A model generated the notes under the pieces. It ran no database searches and was not told the origin of the DNA. It was given only the letters and a program-made list of their open reading frames with translations. Source: Polyangium jinanense (GTDB lineage: Bacteria > Myxococcota > Polyangia > Polyangiales > Polyangiaceae). From it: a DNA stretch of 64,000 bases. A program made the translations under genes and the position numbers. The DNA lies in NCBI RefSeq assembly GCF_028435365.1, contig NZ_JAGTJJ010000003.1, positions 372,001 through 436,000 on the forward strand, given 5' to 3'. Shown piece after piece: positions 9,501 through 16,786 of this stretch (position 1 is its first letter; every line of letters starts with the position of its first letter).

Positions 9501-11184
9501 TTTCGACGACACGGCGTTCGTCCGGACGATCGAGCCGAATTTCGGATATGCGGCGTGCATGCACCACGCCCTCCGGACGCAGCTCTGCTTGCTCCACGGC
9601 GATCTCGATGGCGCGCTCGTATGGGCCGAGCGCACCGAGGGACAGATGGCCGCGGGCATGTGGCTCTACCTCGAGACCTTTTCCACCTTCACCATCGCCC
9701 TCACATTCGCGGCGCGCCTCTCCGGCGCGGACGAGGTCGAGCGCGCGCGCCTCCGGGAGCGCCTCGCGCCCCACCACACGAAGCTCGGCGCCTGGGTCAC
9801 GCTTTATCCGGACCACTGGCTCCCGCTGCATCGCCTCGTTTCTGCGGAAATTCAGGTCGCGGACGGGCATCACGGCGAGGCCCGCGAGCTTTACGACGAA
9901 GCGATCGAGGCGGCCCGGAAAAACGGGTTTTCCCATCACGAGGCGCTCGCATGCGAGCGCGCGGCCCAGTATTACGCCGGTCGCGGAAGGCCCGAGCTTG
10001 CGCGGCCGTACCTTGAAGCCGCCATGCGCGCGTATACACGCTGGGGCGCGACGGCCAAGGTGCGCGACCTCGAAGCGCGGCACCCCGACGTCTTCGGCGG
10101 AAAATCGTCCGAAGATGGGGGGAGCGGCCCCGCGGACAAACCGACGCGCCTCACCGATCGTCCCTTGCGCGGCGGCCGGTCGCTCGATGTCATGGCCATC
10201 GTGCGCGCGGCGCAGGCCATTGCCGGCGAAATCGACCTCGATCGCCTGCTCGAACGCCTTCTCCGCACGGTCCTCGAAGTCGCGGGCGCCGATCGCGCCG
10301 CGCTCGTCCTCGTGCGCCGCGGCGAGCTTTTCGTCGGCGCCACGTTGACCGTCGACGGCGCGGACGTCGGCGCCATGCGCCCGCTTGCCGAGGCGACGGG
10401 CGTCGCGCCGAGCGTCGTGCAATACGTCGCCCGCACGCGCGCGCCTATCGTCATCGGTCGCGGCGCGGCCGGAACGCCGTTCGAGGCCGATCCGCACCTC
10501 GGGAGCGCCGCGCCCCGCTCCTTCCTCGGATTGCCGCTCGTTCACCGCGACGCGCTCTCGGGCGTCCTTTATCTCGAAAATCGCCTCGTCGAGGACGCAT
10601 TCTCGGAAGACCGCGTCGAGCTCCTCTCGCTCCTCTCGTCGCAGGCGGCGATCGCGCTCGAGAATGCAATTCTCCTCGCTGACGTCCGGCGCCGGACGGA
10701 CGACCTTGCGCGGGCGAACGACGGACTCCAGGCGGAGCTTTTGCGCCGGGCCAAGGCCGAGGCGGAGCGCGCCTCGTTCGAGCAGGCGATGATCGAAATG
10801 CAGCGCGCGCGCCTCGCCGAGCTCTCTGCGCCGCTCGTGCCGATCACCGACAACGTCATGGTGATCCCGCTCGTCGGCACGGTGGACGCTGCGCGCGCCG
10901 AGGATCTCCTGCGCGTCGCGCTCGAAGGCGCGAGCAAGCGTGCTTTGCGCGCTCTCATCATCGACATCACGGGCGTGCGCGTGGTCGACAGCCACGTCGC
11001 GAGCCGCCTGCTCGACACGGTGCGAGCCGTCGAATTGCTCGGCGCCGAGGTCGTGATCACTGGTATCCGCGGTGACGTCGCGCAGGCGCTTGTGAAGCTC
11101 GACATCGACTTCGGCGCGAAGGTCCCCACGCGGAGCACGCTCCAGGCGGGGATCGCGTATGCCCTCTCCCGCTGCCGACGCTAA
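6541..11184 (+). CDS. Pseudokinase C-lobe / AAA-type ATPase / TPR / GAF / STAS regulator
   Basis: 1547 aa. Residues ~30-190 match only the C-lobe of a Ser/Thr kinase. HRD is HGD (50-52), DFG is DSG (71-73), and the glycine loop and ATP-binding Lys are missing because the protein begins at the C-lobe. A PknK/MalT-like ATPase domain follows with Walker A GPAGSGKST (243-251) and a Walker B-like VAVFFDDLD. Residues ~560-1180 are helical TPR-like. A GAF domain lies at ~1215-1385 and a short coiled coil at ~1390-1420. A C-terminal STAS domain (~1430-1547) has DITGVRVVDSHVA, with a Ser at the position phosphorylated in SpoIIAA/RsbS-type proteins. No membrane segment. It is coupled to the GH63 gene by ATGA. 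It probably senses a ligand and relays through protein contacts rather than by phosphorylating substrates. Confidence 0.85.
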   Translation: MSRLGKGDEREQTTLAAFLASSMQPPDAAARLSLALAVTLDELHRAGRVHGDLSPATIVVEPGSEDAFLTDSGPRSGADGRGPSREASLAYAAPERTRRASRGFDGRADLYSLGAVLYEMLTGAPPFVSADPLALAHAHLARAPVPVHERMASVPRVLSDIAQKLLAKAPVDRYQTGRALALDLERFLREGPEVAPFPLGTGDGPDDRRIWDKTFGREAEARAIAESARRAMSGAPELVLIVGPAGSGKSTLVAEARERIIHQGGLFVATKPGEGAAPRAPLAEVMTALARRALTEPEERLDAIRARLLEALDSQGAVLEDLAPDVALVLGKSPPLPELGAAESRRRVGRAVSAFLRVFCEHWPLVAVFFDDLDRADSDTLSILGDALAEEGLSHLLVLGAAHEEDTAPTRPLGAFLESIVPRGVALQKVLLGPLEPEDVGRIVADVLSVPEHEVAALARLLHRKSRGNPFLVLHVLDALFSEGLVDRDPATNAVRWDERRILDVPIPDDAARFVAERLSKLSPEARRVLGAAAVLGHGFEEDKLDVVLGAPEAGFSAALAEAIDLGMIVPGTGTYHFVHEKVREAARSFLEGDERARVHLAIGRAMRAEPGAEGDRLFEVAHHFREGASLLDDENERRSVVRLLFEAGRKAQSQAAFRVAVDFYDVSAALLSAPALAVDPAFAVGLFSSRAECAYIEGHAERAEALFSEALSHAQTPLERARVHGQRLSLRVSRGRYMDAIAAGREGLSELSAVLPERGAEAASLPAALAEIARLVGGRSPEDLARAPRIEDRRVVAQLDLLTALVPPTYIADQALYLVVVVRLVAACVEHGHADVAAYAYASYALMLAMILGDAKASRAFFDLAVLLEDRIENPALRGRTSWTIGACATPFLPVRRVLPFVERGLVHSLQMGDIPYVSYSLHLGVALRYWSADPLASVREAWSKATGILPDVRDPIATHTLTALGRMLHALEGRTQTETSFDGDDFDDTAFVRTIEPNFGYAACMHHALRTQLCLLHGDLDGALVWAERTEGQMAAGMWLYLETFSTFTIALTFAARLSGADEVERARLRERLAPHHTKLGAWVTLYPDHWLPLHRLVSAEIQVADGHHGEARELYDEAIEAARKNGFSHHEALACERAAQYYAGRGRPELARPYLEAAMRAYTRWGATAKVRDLEARHPDVFGGKSSEDGGSGPADKPTRLTDRPLRGGRSLDVMAIVRAAQAIAGEIDLDRLLERLLRTVLEVAGADRAALVLVRRGELFVGATLTVDGADVGAMRPLAEATGVAPSVVQYVARTRAPIVIGRGAAGTPFEADPHLGSAAPRSFLGLPLVHRDALSGVLYLENRLVEDAFSEDRVELLSLLSSQAAIALENAILLADVRRRTDDLARANDGLQAELLRRAKAEAERASFEQAMIEMQRARLAELSAPLVPITDNVMVIPLVGTVDAARAEDLLRVALEGASKRALRALIIDITGVRVVDSHVASRLLDTVRAVELLGAEVVITGIRGDVAQALVKLDIDFGAKVPTRSTLQAGIAYALSRCRR

Positions 11185-11305
11185 AATCGATTCGAACCAG
11201 GACCCCTTACCAACCTTAGCCGATCCGTCCCTTGCGCTCGTGCGTCTCCGCGTGCTCCACGCATGACGAACGTCCGCTCGGTGTGGTAATGCATAACGAG
11301 GAGCC

Positions 11306-13447
11306 ATGCGAACGACGTACTTCCTTCACGCATGGGTTTTGGCGCTCGGGCTCGCCTCCGTGGGTTGCGGCGGGCCCGAGGTTCCGCGGCGCGATTGCAC
11401 GACCGTGATCTGGGCCGAACCCGGTTCGGGAGGCGACATACGTGTCGAGGGGAGCTGGGACGACTGGGCCGAGGCGAAGCCTCTGGAGCAGCGCGACGAT
11501 GGATGGTTTCTGCTCCCATTGAATCTTTCTCCCGGTGAGTACGGATACCGCATCGTTCGCGGCGGCGAGAGCTCGCTCGATCGGCTCAATCCGTTGACCA
11601 CGTGGAAGGGCGAGGAGGAGGTTTCGCTCGTGATCGCCGAGAGCTGCGGCGCGCCCGAAATTCGTGTCGACGCGGTCGAGGTCTCCGGCGACGAGGTCAC
11701 GGTGAGCGGGGTTTTTCTGGCCGCGCCCGAGGGATCCGCGCTCGACCCCGCGTCGCTGCGGGCCGAGCACCGCGCCGGCGGCGAGATTTTGCCCTCGAAT
11801 GCGCAGGCGTCCGACGGTCGATTCACGTTTGTCGCGCGGGGACTCGGCCGCGGCAAACATACCTTCACGCTTCGCGGCGCCGACGAATCCGGCAAAGAGG
11901 CGAATCCCGAGATTGCCGTCGCATGGGTCGATCCGGCCCAGGCCTCGTGGCACGAGGGGCTTTTGTATCATCTCATGATCGACCGATTCCGGGGCGACGG
12001 CGGCGCGCCGCTCGCGCCGCTATCTCCGGACAAATCCGGCTCGCGCGCGGGCGGCACGCTCGACGGTGTGCGCGCGGAAATCGAGCGCGGCACGTTCGAC
12101 GAGCTCGGCGTCACGGCAATCTGGATTTCGCCCGTCTACACGAATCCGATCGAGGTCCGCGAGGGCCGCGGCGATGGCCGGCCTTATGAAGGATATCACG
12201 GCTACTGGCCGCTCGAATCACGCGGGGTCGAGCCGCGGATCGGCGGCGAGGACGCCCTCCACGCCATGGTCGACGAGGCGCATCGGCACGGGATCCGCGT
12301 GATCTTCGACCTCGTGCCGAACCACGTCTACGAGCACAACGAGCGATACATCCAGAACCGGAACAAGGGCTGGTTCAACGACGGCGTCGACAAATGCGTG
12401 TGTGGCTCGCCCGGCTGCGGCTGGAGCGAGAAGCTCCCCACGTGCTGGTTCACCTCGTACATGCCCGACGTGCGATTCGAGCACCCCGATTCGATGCGCG
12501 CCGAGGTCGACGATGCCGTCTTCTGGATGAAGGAGTTCGACGCGGACGGCGTGCGTATCGACGCCGTCCCCATGATGCCGCGGGCGGCCACGCGCCGGAT
12601 CACGCACGCATTCAATCGCCTCGAGACGGGCAAGGACGCGCTTTTTTCGATCGGCGAGGTCTTCACTGGCCCCGGCGCGATTGGCATCGAGAGCATCCGC
12701 TATTTCCTCGGCCCGCATACCCTCTCCGGCGCATTCGATTTTCCGCTCATGTGGAAGCTTCGCGAGGCCTTTGGCCTCGACCGCGGCAGCCTCTCCGAGC
12801 TCGAAGAAATCCTCGTCTCGACCGACGCGGCAATCGAAGGCTCGGGCGCGGCGCTCGGCCGCATGATCGACAACCACGACACCTCGCGGTTCGTCTCGGA
12901 GGTCACGGGTGACGGCGCAAACGACCCCTGGTACGACAAACCCACGCAGTCCACGGATCCGGTCGTGTATGCGCGGGCGAAAATGGCGCTCGCGTTCATC
13001 TTGACGCTTCATGGTCTGCCGGTGCTTTATTACGGCGACGAGATCGCGCTTGCCGGCGCGGGGGATCCGGACTCGCGGCGGGTGATGCCGGATCCCGCGA
13101 GCGTCGGGCCGCTGCAATCCGAGGTGCGGGACCTCGTCCGCCGGCTCGGCCAATTGCGCCGCTGTTCGCCTGCGCTCCGCACGGGCACGCGCAGGCCCAT
13201 CGTGGCGACGAAGGACGAATATGCTTATCTGCGCGACGCGGGGGATGGGGATCCAGTGCTCGTGTTTTTCGCGCGCAAGACGGCGCTCGTCTCCGTGCCG
13301 ACCGGCGCCGTGCCGCTCGGCAGCTACGTCGACGTCATGACCGGCGAGACGATCGAAATCACCGCCGGCGGCGCCGTCCCGCTCGAAGCCCTCTCCTTCC
13401 GCGTGCTCGTGCGCGCGGGGAGCCCTTGCCGTAACCCCTCACCCTGA
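11306..13447 (+). CDS. GH13 alpha-amylase-family lipoprotein with N-terminal CBM48-like domain
   Basis: 713 aa. The signal peptide ends at VGCGG (Cys ~21), predicting a lipoprotein. Residues ~30-110 resemble CBM48/AMPK-type glycogen binding (VEGSWDDWAEAKPL, GEYGYRIVRGG). A second beta domain follows to ~210, then the GH13 barrel. Conserved regions: DLVPNH (I), GVRIDAV with the nucleophile Asp (II), GEVF with the acid Glu (III) and IDNHD (IV), all intact. Between regions I and II is a cysteine-rich loop CVCGSPGCGW...CWF shared with the next gene. GAGGAG precedes the ATG. The next amylase starts 12 bp after the stop, so the two form an operon for extracellular starch or glycogen degradation. 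Confidence 0.9.
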   Translation: MRTTYFLHAWVLALGLASVGCGGPEVPRRDCTTVIWAEPGSGGDIRVEGSWDDWAEAKPLEQRDDGWFLLPLNLSPGEYGYRIVRGGESSLDRLNPLTTWKGEEEVSLVIAESCGAPEIRVDAVEVSGDEVTVSGVFLAAPEGSALDPASLRAEHRAGGEILPSNAQASDGRFTFVARGLGRGKHTFTLRGADESGKEANPEIAVAWVDPAQASWHEGLLYHLMIDRFRGDGGAPLAPLSPDKSGSRAGGTLDGVRAEIERGTFDELGVTAIWISPVYTNPIEVREGRGDGRPYEGYHGYWPLESRGVEPRIGGEDALHAMVDEAHRHGIRVIFDLVPNHVYEHNERYIQNRNKGWFNDGVDKCVCGSPGCGWSEKLPTCWFTSYMPDVRFEHPDSMRAEVDDAVFWMKEFDADGVRIDAVPMMPRAATRRITHAFNRLETGKDALFSIGEVFTGPGAIGIESIRYFLGPHTLSGAFDFPLMWKLREAFGLDRGSLSELEEILVSTDAAIEGSGAALGRMIDNHDTSRFVSEVTGDGANDPWYDKPTQSTDPVVYARAKMALAFILTLHGLPVLYYGDEIALAGAGDPDSRRVMPDPASVGPLQSEVRDLVRRLGQLRRCSPALRTGTRRPIVATKDEYAYLRDAGDGDPVLVFFARKTALVSVPTGAVPLGSYVDVMTGETIEITAGGAVPLEALSFRVLVRAGSPCRNPSP

Positions 13448-13458
13448 CGGGCCTCCGA

Positions 13459-15507
13459 ATGAAAACTTCGATGAACACGTTCACAGCGCTCGCCCTCTCG
13501 GGCCTCCTCGTCGCGCCCTTGCTCGGCGCGGCGTCGTGCTCGAGCGACGACCTCAATGGCTACCAGCCGCCCGATGGATTCGGCGGCTACGATCCGGGGG
13601 AAAAACCCCCGGTGCTCAGCGGCTCCGGCTCCGGCGTCGGCGCGGGCGGCCCCGGCCAGGGCGGCGCGGGCGGCGGCGAGCCTCCGGGCCCGCCCATGTG
13701 TGACGATAGCTTGAAGCGCTGCGATTACCTCTTCACGCTCGCCGACATGGGCCAGAGCAGCGTCGTCGTGCGCGGAAACTTCGCGGCGGACGGCTGGGAC
13801 GTCGGCGTACCCCTGGAGAAGGCGAACGGGCAATGGGAGGCCACCGTCCCGATCCCGTACAACCAGCCCGTCCAGTACAAGTTCGTCATCGACGGCAGCA
13901 ACTGGATCACCGATCCGGGCAATCCGAACACGATCGACGATGGGTTCGGCGGGAAAAACAGCCTCGTCTCGCTCACGACCTGTGACCCCTGGACGTGCGA
14001 CGATCCGCCGGAGAACAGCCCCGTCGAGGCCTGGCGCGATGCAGTGCTTTATTTCGTCTTCGTGGACCGCTTCCTTGACGGCGACGCCTCGAACAACGGC
14101 GCGCCCGTGGCGAACGTCCCGCAGGCGTCCAACTACCAGGGTGGCGACTGGCAGGGCGTGATCAACAAGATCAAGGAGGGGTATTTCACGAAGCTCGGCG
14201 TGAACTCGCTCTGGCTCACGGTCCCGATCGACAACACCGAGCTCGCCGGCTTCGGCAACGACGGCAAGAACTACAGCGCTTACCACGGCTACTGGCCGAA
14301 GGATTTCTACAAGGCCGAGGAGCGTTTTGGCACGATGGCGAAGCTCAAGGAGCTCGTCGACGAGGCGCACAACGTGAACATCACCGTCCTCATCGATTAC
14401 GCGGCGAACCACGCGCACGACTCGGCCCAGGTCTACAAGGACAACGCGAGCTGGTTCTGGCCGAACACGAACGGCAGCGGCGGCAACTGCGTCTGCGGCG
14501 AGGGCTGCTCCTGGGACGGCGCGACCACCGAGAAATGCTGGTTCACGCCGTATCTGCCCGATTTCAATTACGAGAACGCGGCGGCGCGCAAGTACAGCAT
14601 CGACAACATGGTCTGGTGGTGGCAGCAGACCGGCATCGACGGCTTCCGCCTCGACGCGCTGAAGCACATGCACATGTCGTGGCTCACCGATCTCCGCTCG
14701 CGTGTGACGGCCGAGATCGACGCGGTCACGGGCAAGCATTTCTACATGGTCGGCGAGACGTACACCGGCGATAAATCGCTCATCAAGAAATACGTCAATC
14801 CGTCCACCATGCTCGACGGCCAGTTCGACTTCCCGCTCCGCGCCGAGATCTGCTCGAAGGTCCTCATGCGCCAGGGCACGATGCAAGATCTCGAAGGCTT
14901 CCTGAACGGCAACGACGACGCCTACGGCAATGGCGTCATGAGCACGTTCATCGGCAATCACGACCTGCCGCGCGTCATTCACCTGGCCCAGCAAACGCCG
15001 CTCTGGAGCGACGCCTGGGACGGCGGCAAGAACATGAACTGGCAAAACCAGCCGGGCTTGCCCTCCGGGACGGACGCATTCGAGCGCATGGCGAACGGGT
15101 TCACGCTCATCATGACCACGCGCGGCGTGCCGCTCATCTATTACGGCGACGAGATCGGCCTGCCCGGCGCGGGTGACCCGGACAACCGGCGTTTCATGCA
15201 ATGGAACGGTTACTCCACCGGCCAGACCTGGCTACGCACGCACCTCGAAAAGCTCGGGCAAATCCGCAAGGATCACATCGCGCTTCGTCGTGGCAAGCGC
15301 TCGTCGCTCTGGGCCTCGGCCGATACGATGGCCTACAAGATGGTGCACGCGACCGAGACCGTCTACGTCGCCATCAACCGCGGCGACATGGAGGGCTCCG
15401 TCGGGAACCTGCCGAGCGGCAACCTCACGAACTTGCTCACGGGTCAGACCGTGAGTGGTCCCACTGTAAACCTCCCTCCACGCAGCTCGATGATTCTCGT
15501 GCAGTAA
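13459..15507 (+). CDS. GH13 alpha-amylase-family lipoprotein, second of a tandem pair
   Basis: 682 aa. The signal peptide ends at AASCSS, predicting a lipoprotein, followed by a Gly/Ser/Pro linker (~35-80). A CBM48-like domain lies at ~85-165 (VVVRGNFAADGWDVGVPLE, QYKFVIDGSNW). The GH13 catalytic part has DYAANH, GFRLDALKH, GETY and IGNHD, so nucleophile, acid/base and transition-state residues are present. It shares with its upstream neighbour the cysteine-rich loop CVCGEGCSW...KCWF and the LIYYGDEIGLPGAGDPDNRR stretch, so the pair arose by duplication, although the sequences are now far apart. A maltodextrin-forming role is likely but not proven. Confidence 0.9.
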   Translation: MKTSMNTFTALALSGLLVAPLLGAASCSSDDLNGYQPPDGFGGYDPGEKPPVLSGSGSGVGAGGPGQGGAGGGEPPGPPMCDDSLKRCDYLFTLADMGQSSVVVRGNFAADGWDVGVPLEKANGQWEATVPIPYNQPVQYKFVIDGSNWITDPGNPNTIDDGFGGKNSLVSLTTCDPWTCDDPPENSPVEAWRDAVLYFVFVDRFLDGDASNNGAPVANVPQASNYQGGDWQGVINKIKEGYFTKLGVNSLWLTVPIDNTELAGFGNDGKNYSAYHGYWPKDFYKAEERFGTMAKLKELVDEAHNVNITVLIDYAANHAHDSAQVYKDNASWFWPNTNGSGGNCVCGEGCSWDGATTEKCWFTPYLPDFNYENAAARKYSIDNMVWWWQQTGIDGFRLDALKHMHMSWLTDLRSRVTAEIDAVTGKHFYMVGETYTGDKSLIKKYVNPSTMLDGQFDFPLRAEICSKVLMRQGTMQDLEGFLNGNDDAYGNGVMSTFIGNHDLPRVIHLAQQTPLWSDAWDGGKNMNWQNQPGLPSGTDAFERMANGFTLIMTTRGVPLIYYGDEIGLPGAGDPDNRRFMQWNGYSTGQTWLRTHLEKLGQIRKDHIALRRGKRSSLWASADTMAYKMVHATETVYVAINRGDMEGSVGNLPSGNLTNLLTGQTVSGPTVNLPPRSSMILVQ

Positions 15508-15541
15508 TTTTCCACGTCAGTCATGCGCATCATGGCGTGCT

Positions 15542-16783
15542 ATGAATACGCCCATGATGACGACGACGATCCCTCCTCTGCGTTACGATCCGATGGATCC
15601 TTCCTACGCGAAGGATCCGTACCCCTTGCTCGCCCGCTTTCGTGAAGAGGCTCCCGTATACTACTGGGAGCAGGGAGGCGGGCCGGTCTTCTTCCGTTAC
15701 AAGGATTGCATTGCCCTGATGAGGGACGCCCGGCTGGGACACGATCCCACCCTCGGGGCCGGCTTCCCGCAAGAATTGAAGGCCGCCTATCCCGACTTCG
15801 CGACGCTGCGCGAAAATGACCTCTTCATGGTCCCCTCGGAGGCGCACGCGCGGCTGCGCAGGCTCCTGAACCCAGCGTTCGGCCCGCGCGCGGTCGAGGT
15901 GCACCGCCCGAAGGTGAAGGCCATCATCGAGGGGCTGCTCGAGAAGTTTCCTCTCGAGGGGGTGATCGACGTCTCCTCGGATTACACGCGGCAATACCCC
16001 GTTCGCGTGATCGCCAGCGTCCTCAACATCCCCCCGAACCACGAGCCGGAGTTCATCGCCTTCGCGGAGAGCCTCATCTCCACGATCATCCCGGGGCTCC
16101 CCCCCGAGCGATTCGCGGCTTGCATGCCGCCGGTCTCGCGCGGCATGGCGCTCGTGCGCGAGATCATCGCCGACCGTCGGGCGCATCCAATGGAAGACGA
16201 CCTCATGACCCAGCTCATCAACGCGTGTGACGAGCAGGATCGGCTGAGCGATCCCGAGCTCGTCTCGCTCGTCGCGGGGCTTCTGGTCGGCGGCACCGAC
16301 ACCACGTACCACGGGACGAACCAGACCCTTCTCTCGCTGCTCCAGAACCCGGAGCAGCTCGCGATCTTGCGCGCGGAGCCGAGCCTCGCGCGCAACGCAT
16401 TCGACGAGACCCTCCGGTACAACATGTTCGGCCGCGTGCCGTTCCCCCGGTACGCGACCGAGTCGTTCGAATTCGCGAACGTCTCCATCAAGCGCGGCCA
16501 GCCCGTATTCATGTTCCTGATGTCTGCATTCCGGGATCCGGAGTATCTCCCCGACGCGAACGTGTACGACATTCGTCGCCAGCACACGGGGACCCACTGG
16601 TTCGGCCTCGGCCCCCATTTCTGCCTCGGCGCCTCGCTCGCCCGCATGGAGGCCGAGATCGCGCTCCAGAGCCTCCTCGCGCGGTACCCCAAGATCGAGC
16701 TCGCCGGCGAGCCGGTCTGGGGGAAACACCCGATCATGCGCACGATGGATAAATTCCCCCTCCGCGTCAGCGCTTCGGCCTGA
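15542..16783 (+). CDS. Cytochrome P450
   Basis: 413 aa, the usual length for soluble bacterial P450s. I-helix GLLVGGTDTTYHG carries the oxygen-activating acid/Thr. The K-helix motif is FDETLRYN. The heme-binding loop is FGLGPHFCLGASLARME with the ligand Cys at ~361. The substrate is unknown. The gene follows the amylases with a 34-bp gap, but its function does not suggest a shared pathway. No ferredoxin or reductase is adjacent. It ends 3 bp from the convergent lipoprotein gene. Confidence 0.92.
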   Translation: MNTPMMTTTIPPLRYDPMDPSYAKDPYPLLARFREEAPVYYWEQGGGPVFFRYKDCIALMRDARLGHDPTLGAGFPQELKAAYPDFATLRENDLFMVPSEAHARLRRLLNPAFGPRAVEVHRPKVKAIIEGLLEKFPLEGVIDVSSDYTRQYPVRVIASVLNIPPNHEPEFIAFAESLISTIIPGLPPERFAACMPPVSRGMALVREIIADRRAHPMEDDLMTQLINACDEQDRLSDPELVSLVAGLLVGGTDTTYHGTNQTLLSLLQNPEQLAILRAEPSLARNAFDETLRYNMFGRVPFPRYATESFEFANVSIKRGQPVFMFLMSAFRDPEYLPDANVYDIRRQHTGTHWFGLGPHFCLGASLARMEAEIALQSLLARYPKIELAGEPVWGKHPIMRTMDKFPLRVSASA

Positions 16784-16786
16784 TCG

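Noticed and set aside
11189..11198. tRNA T-arm-like GGTTCGAATC on the minus strand
   Set aside because: The five bases on either side do not pair and no cloverleaf can be drawn.
7570..11307. Long antisense open frame over the pseudokinase gene
   Set aside because: Same reason: codon-bias shadow, no domains, no start site.
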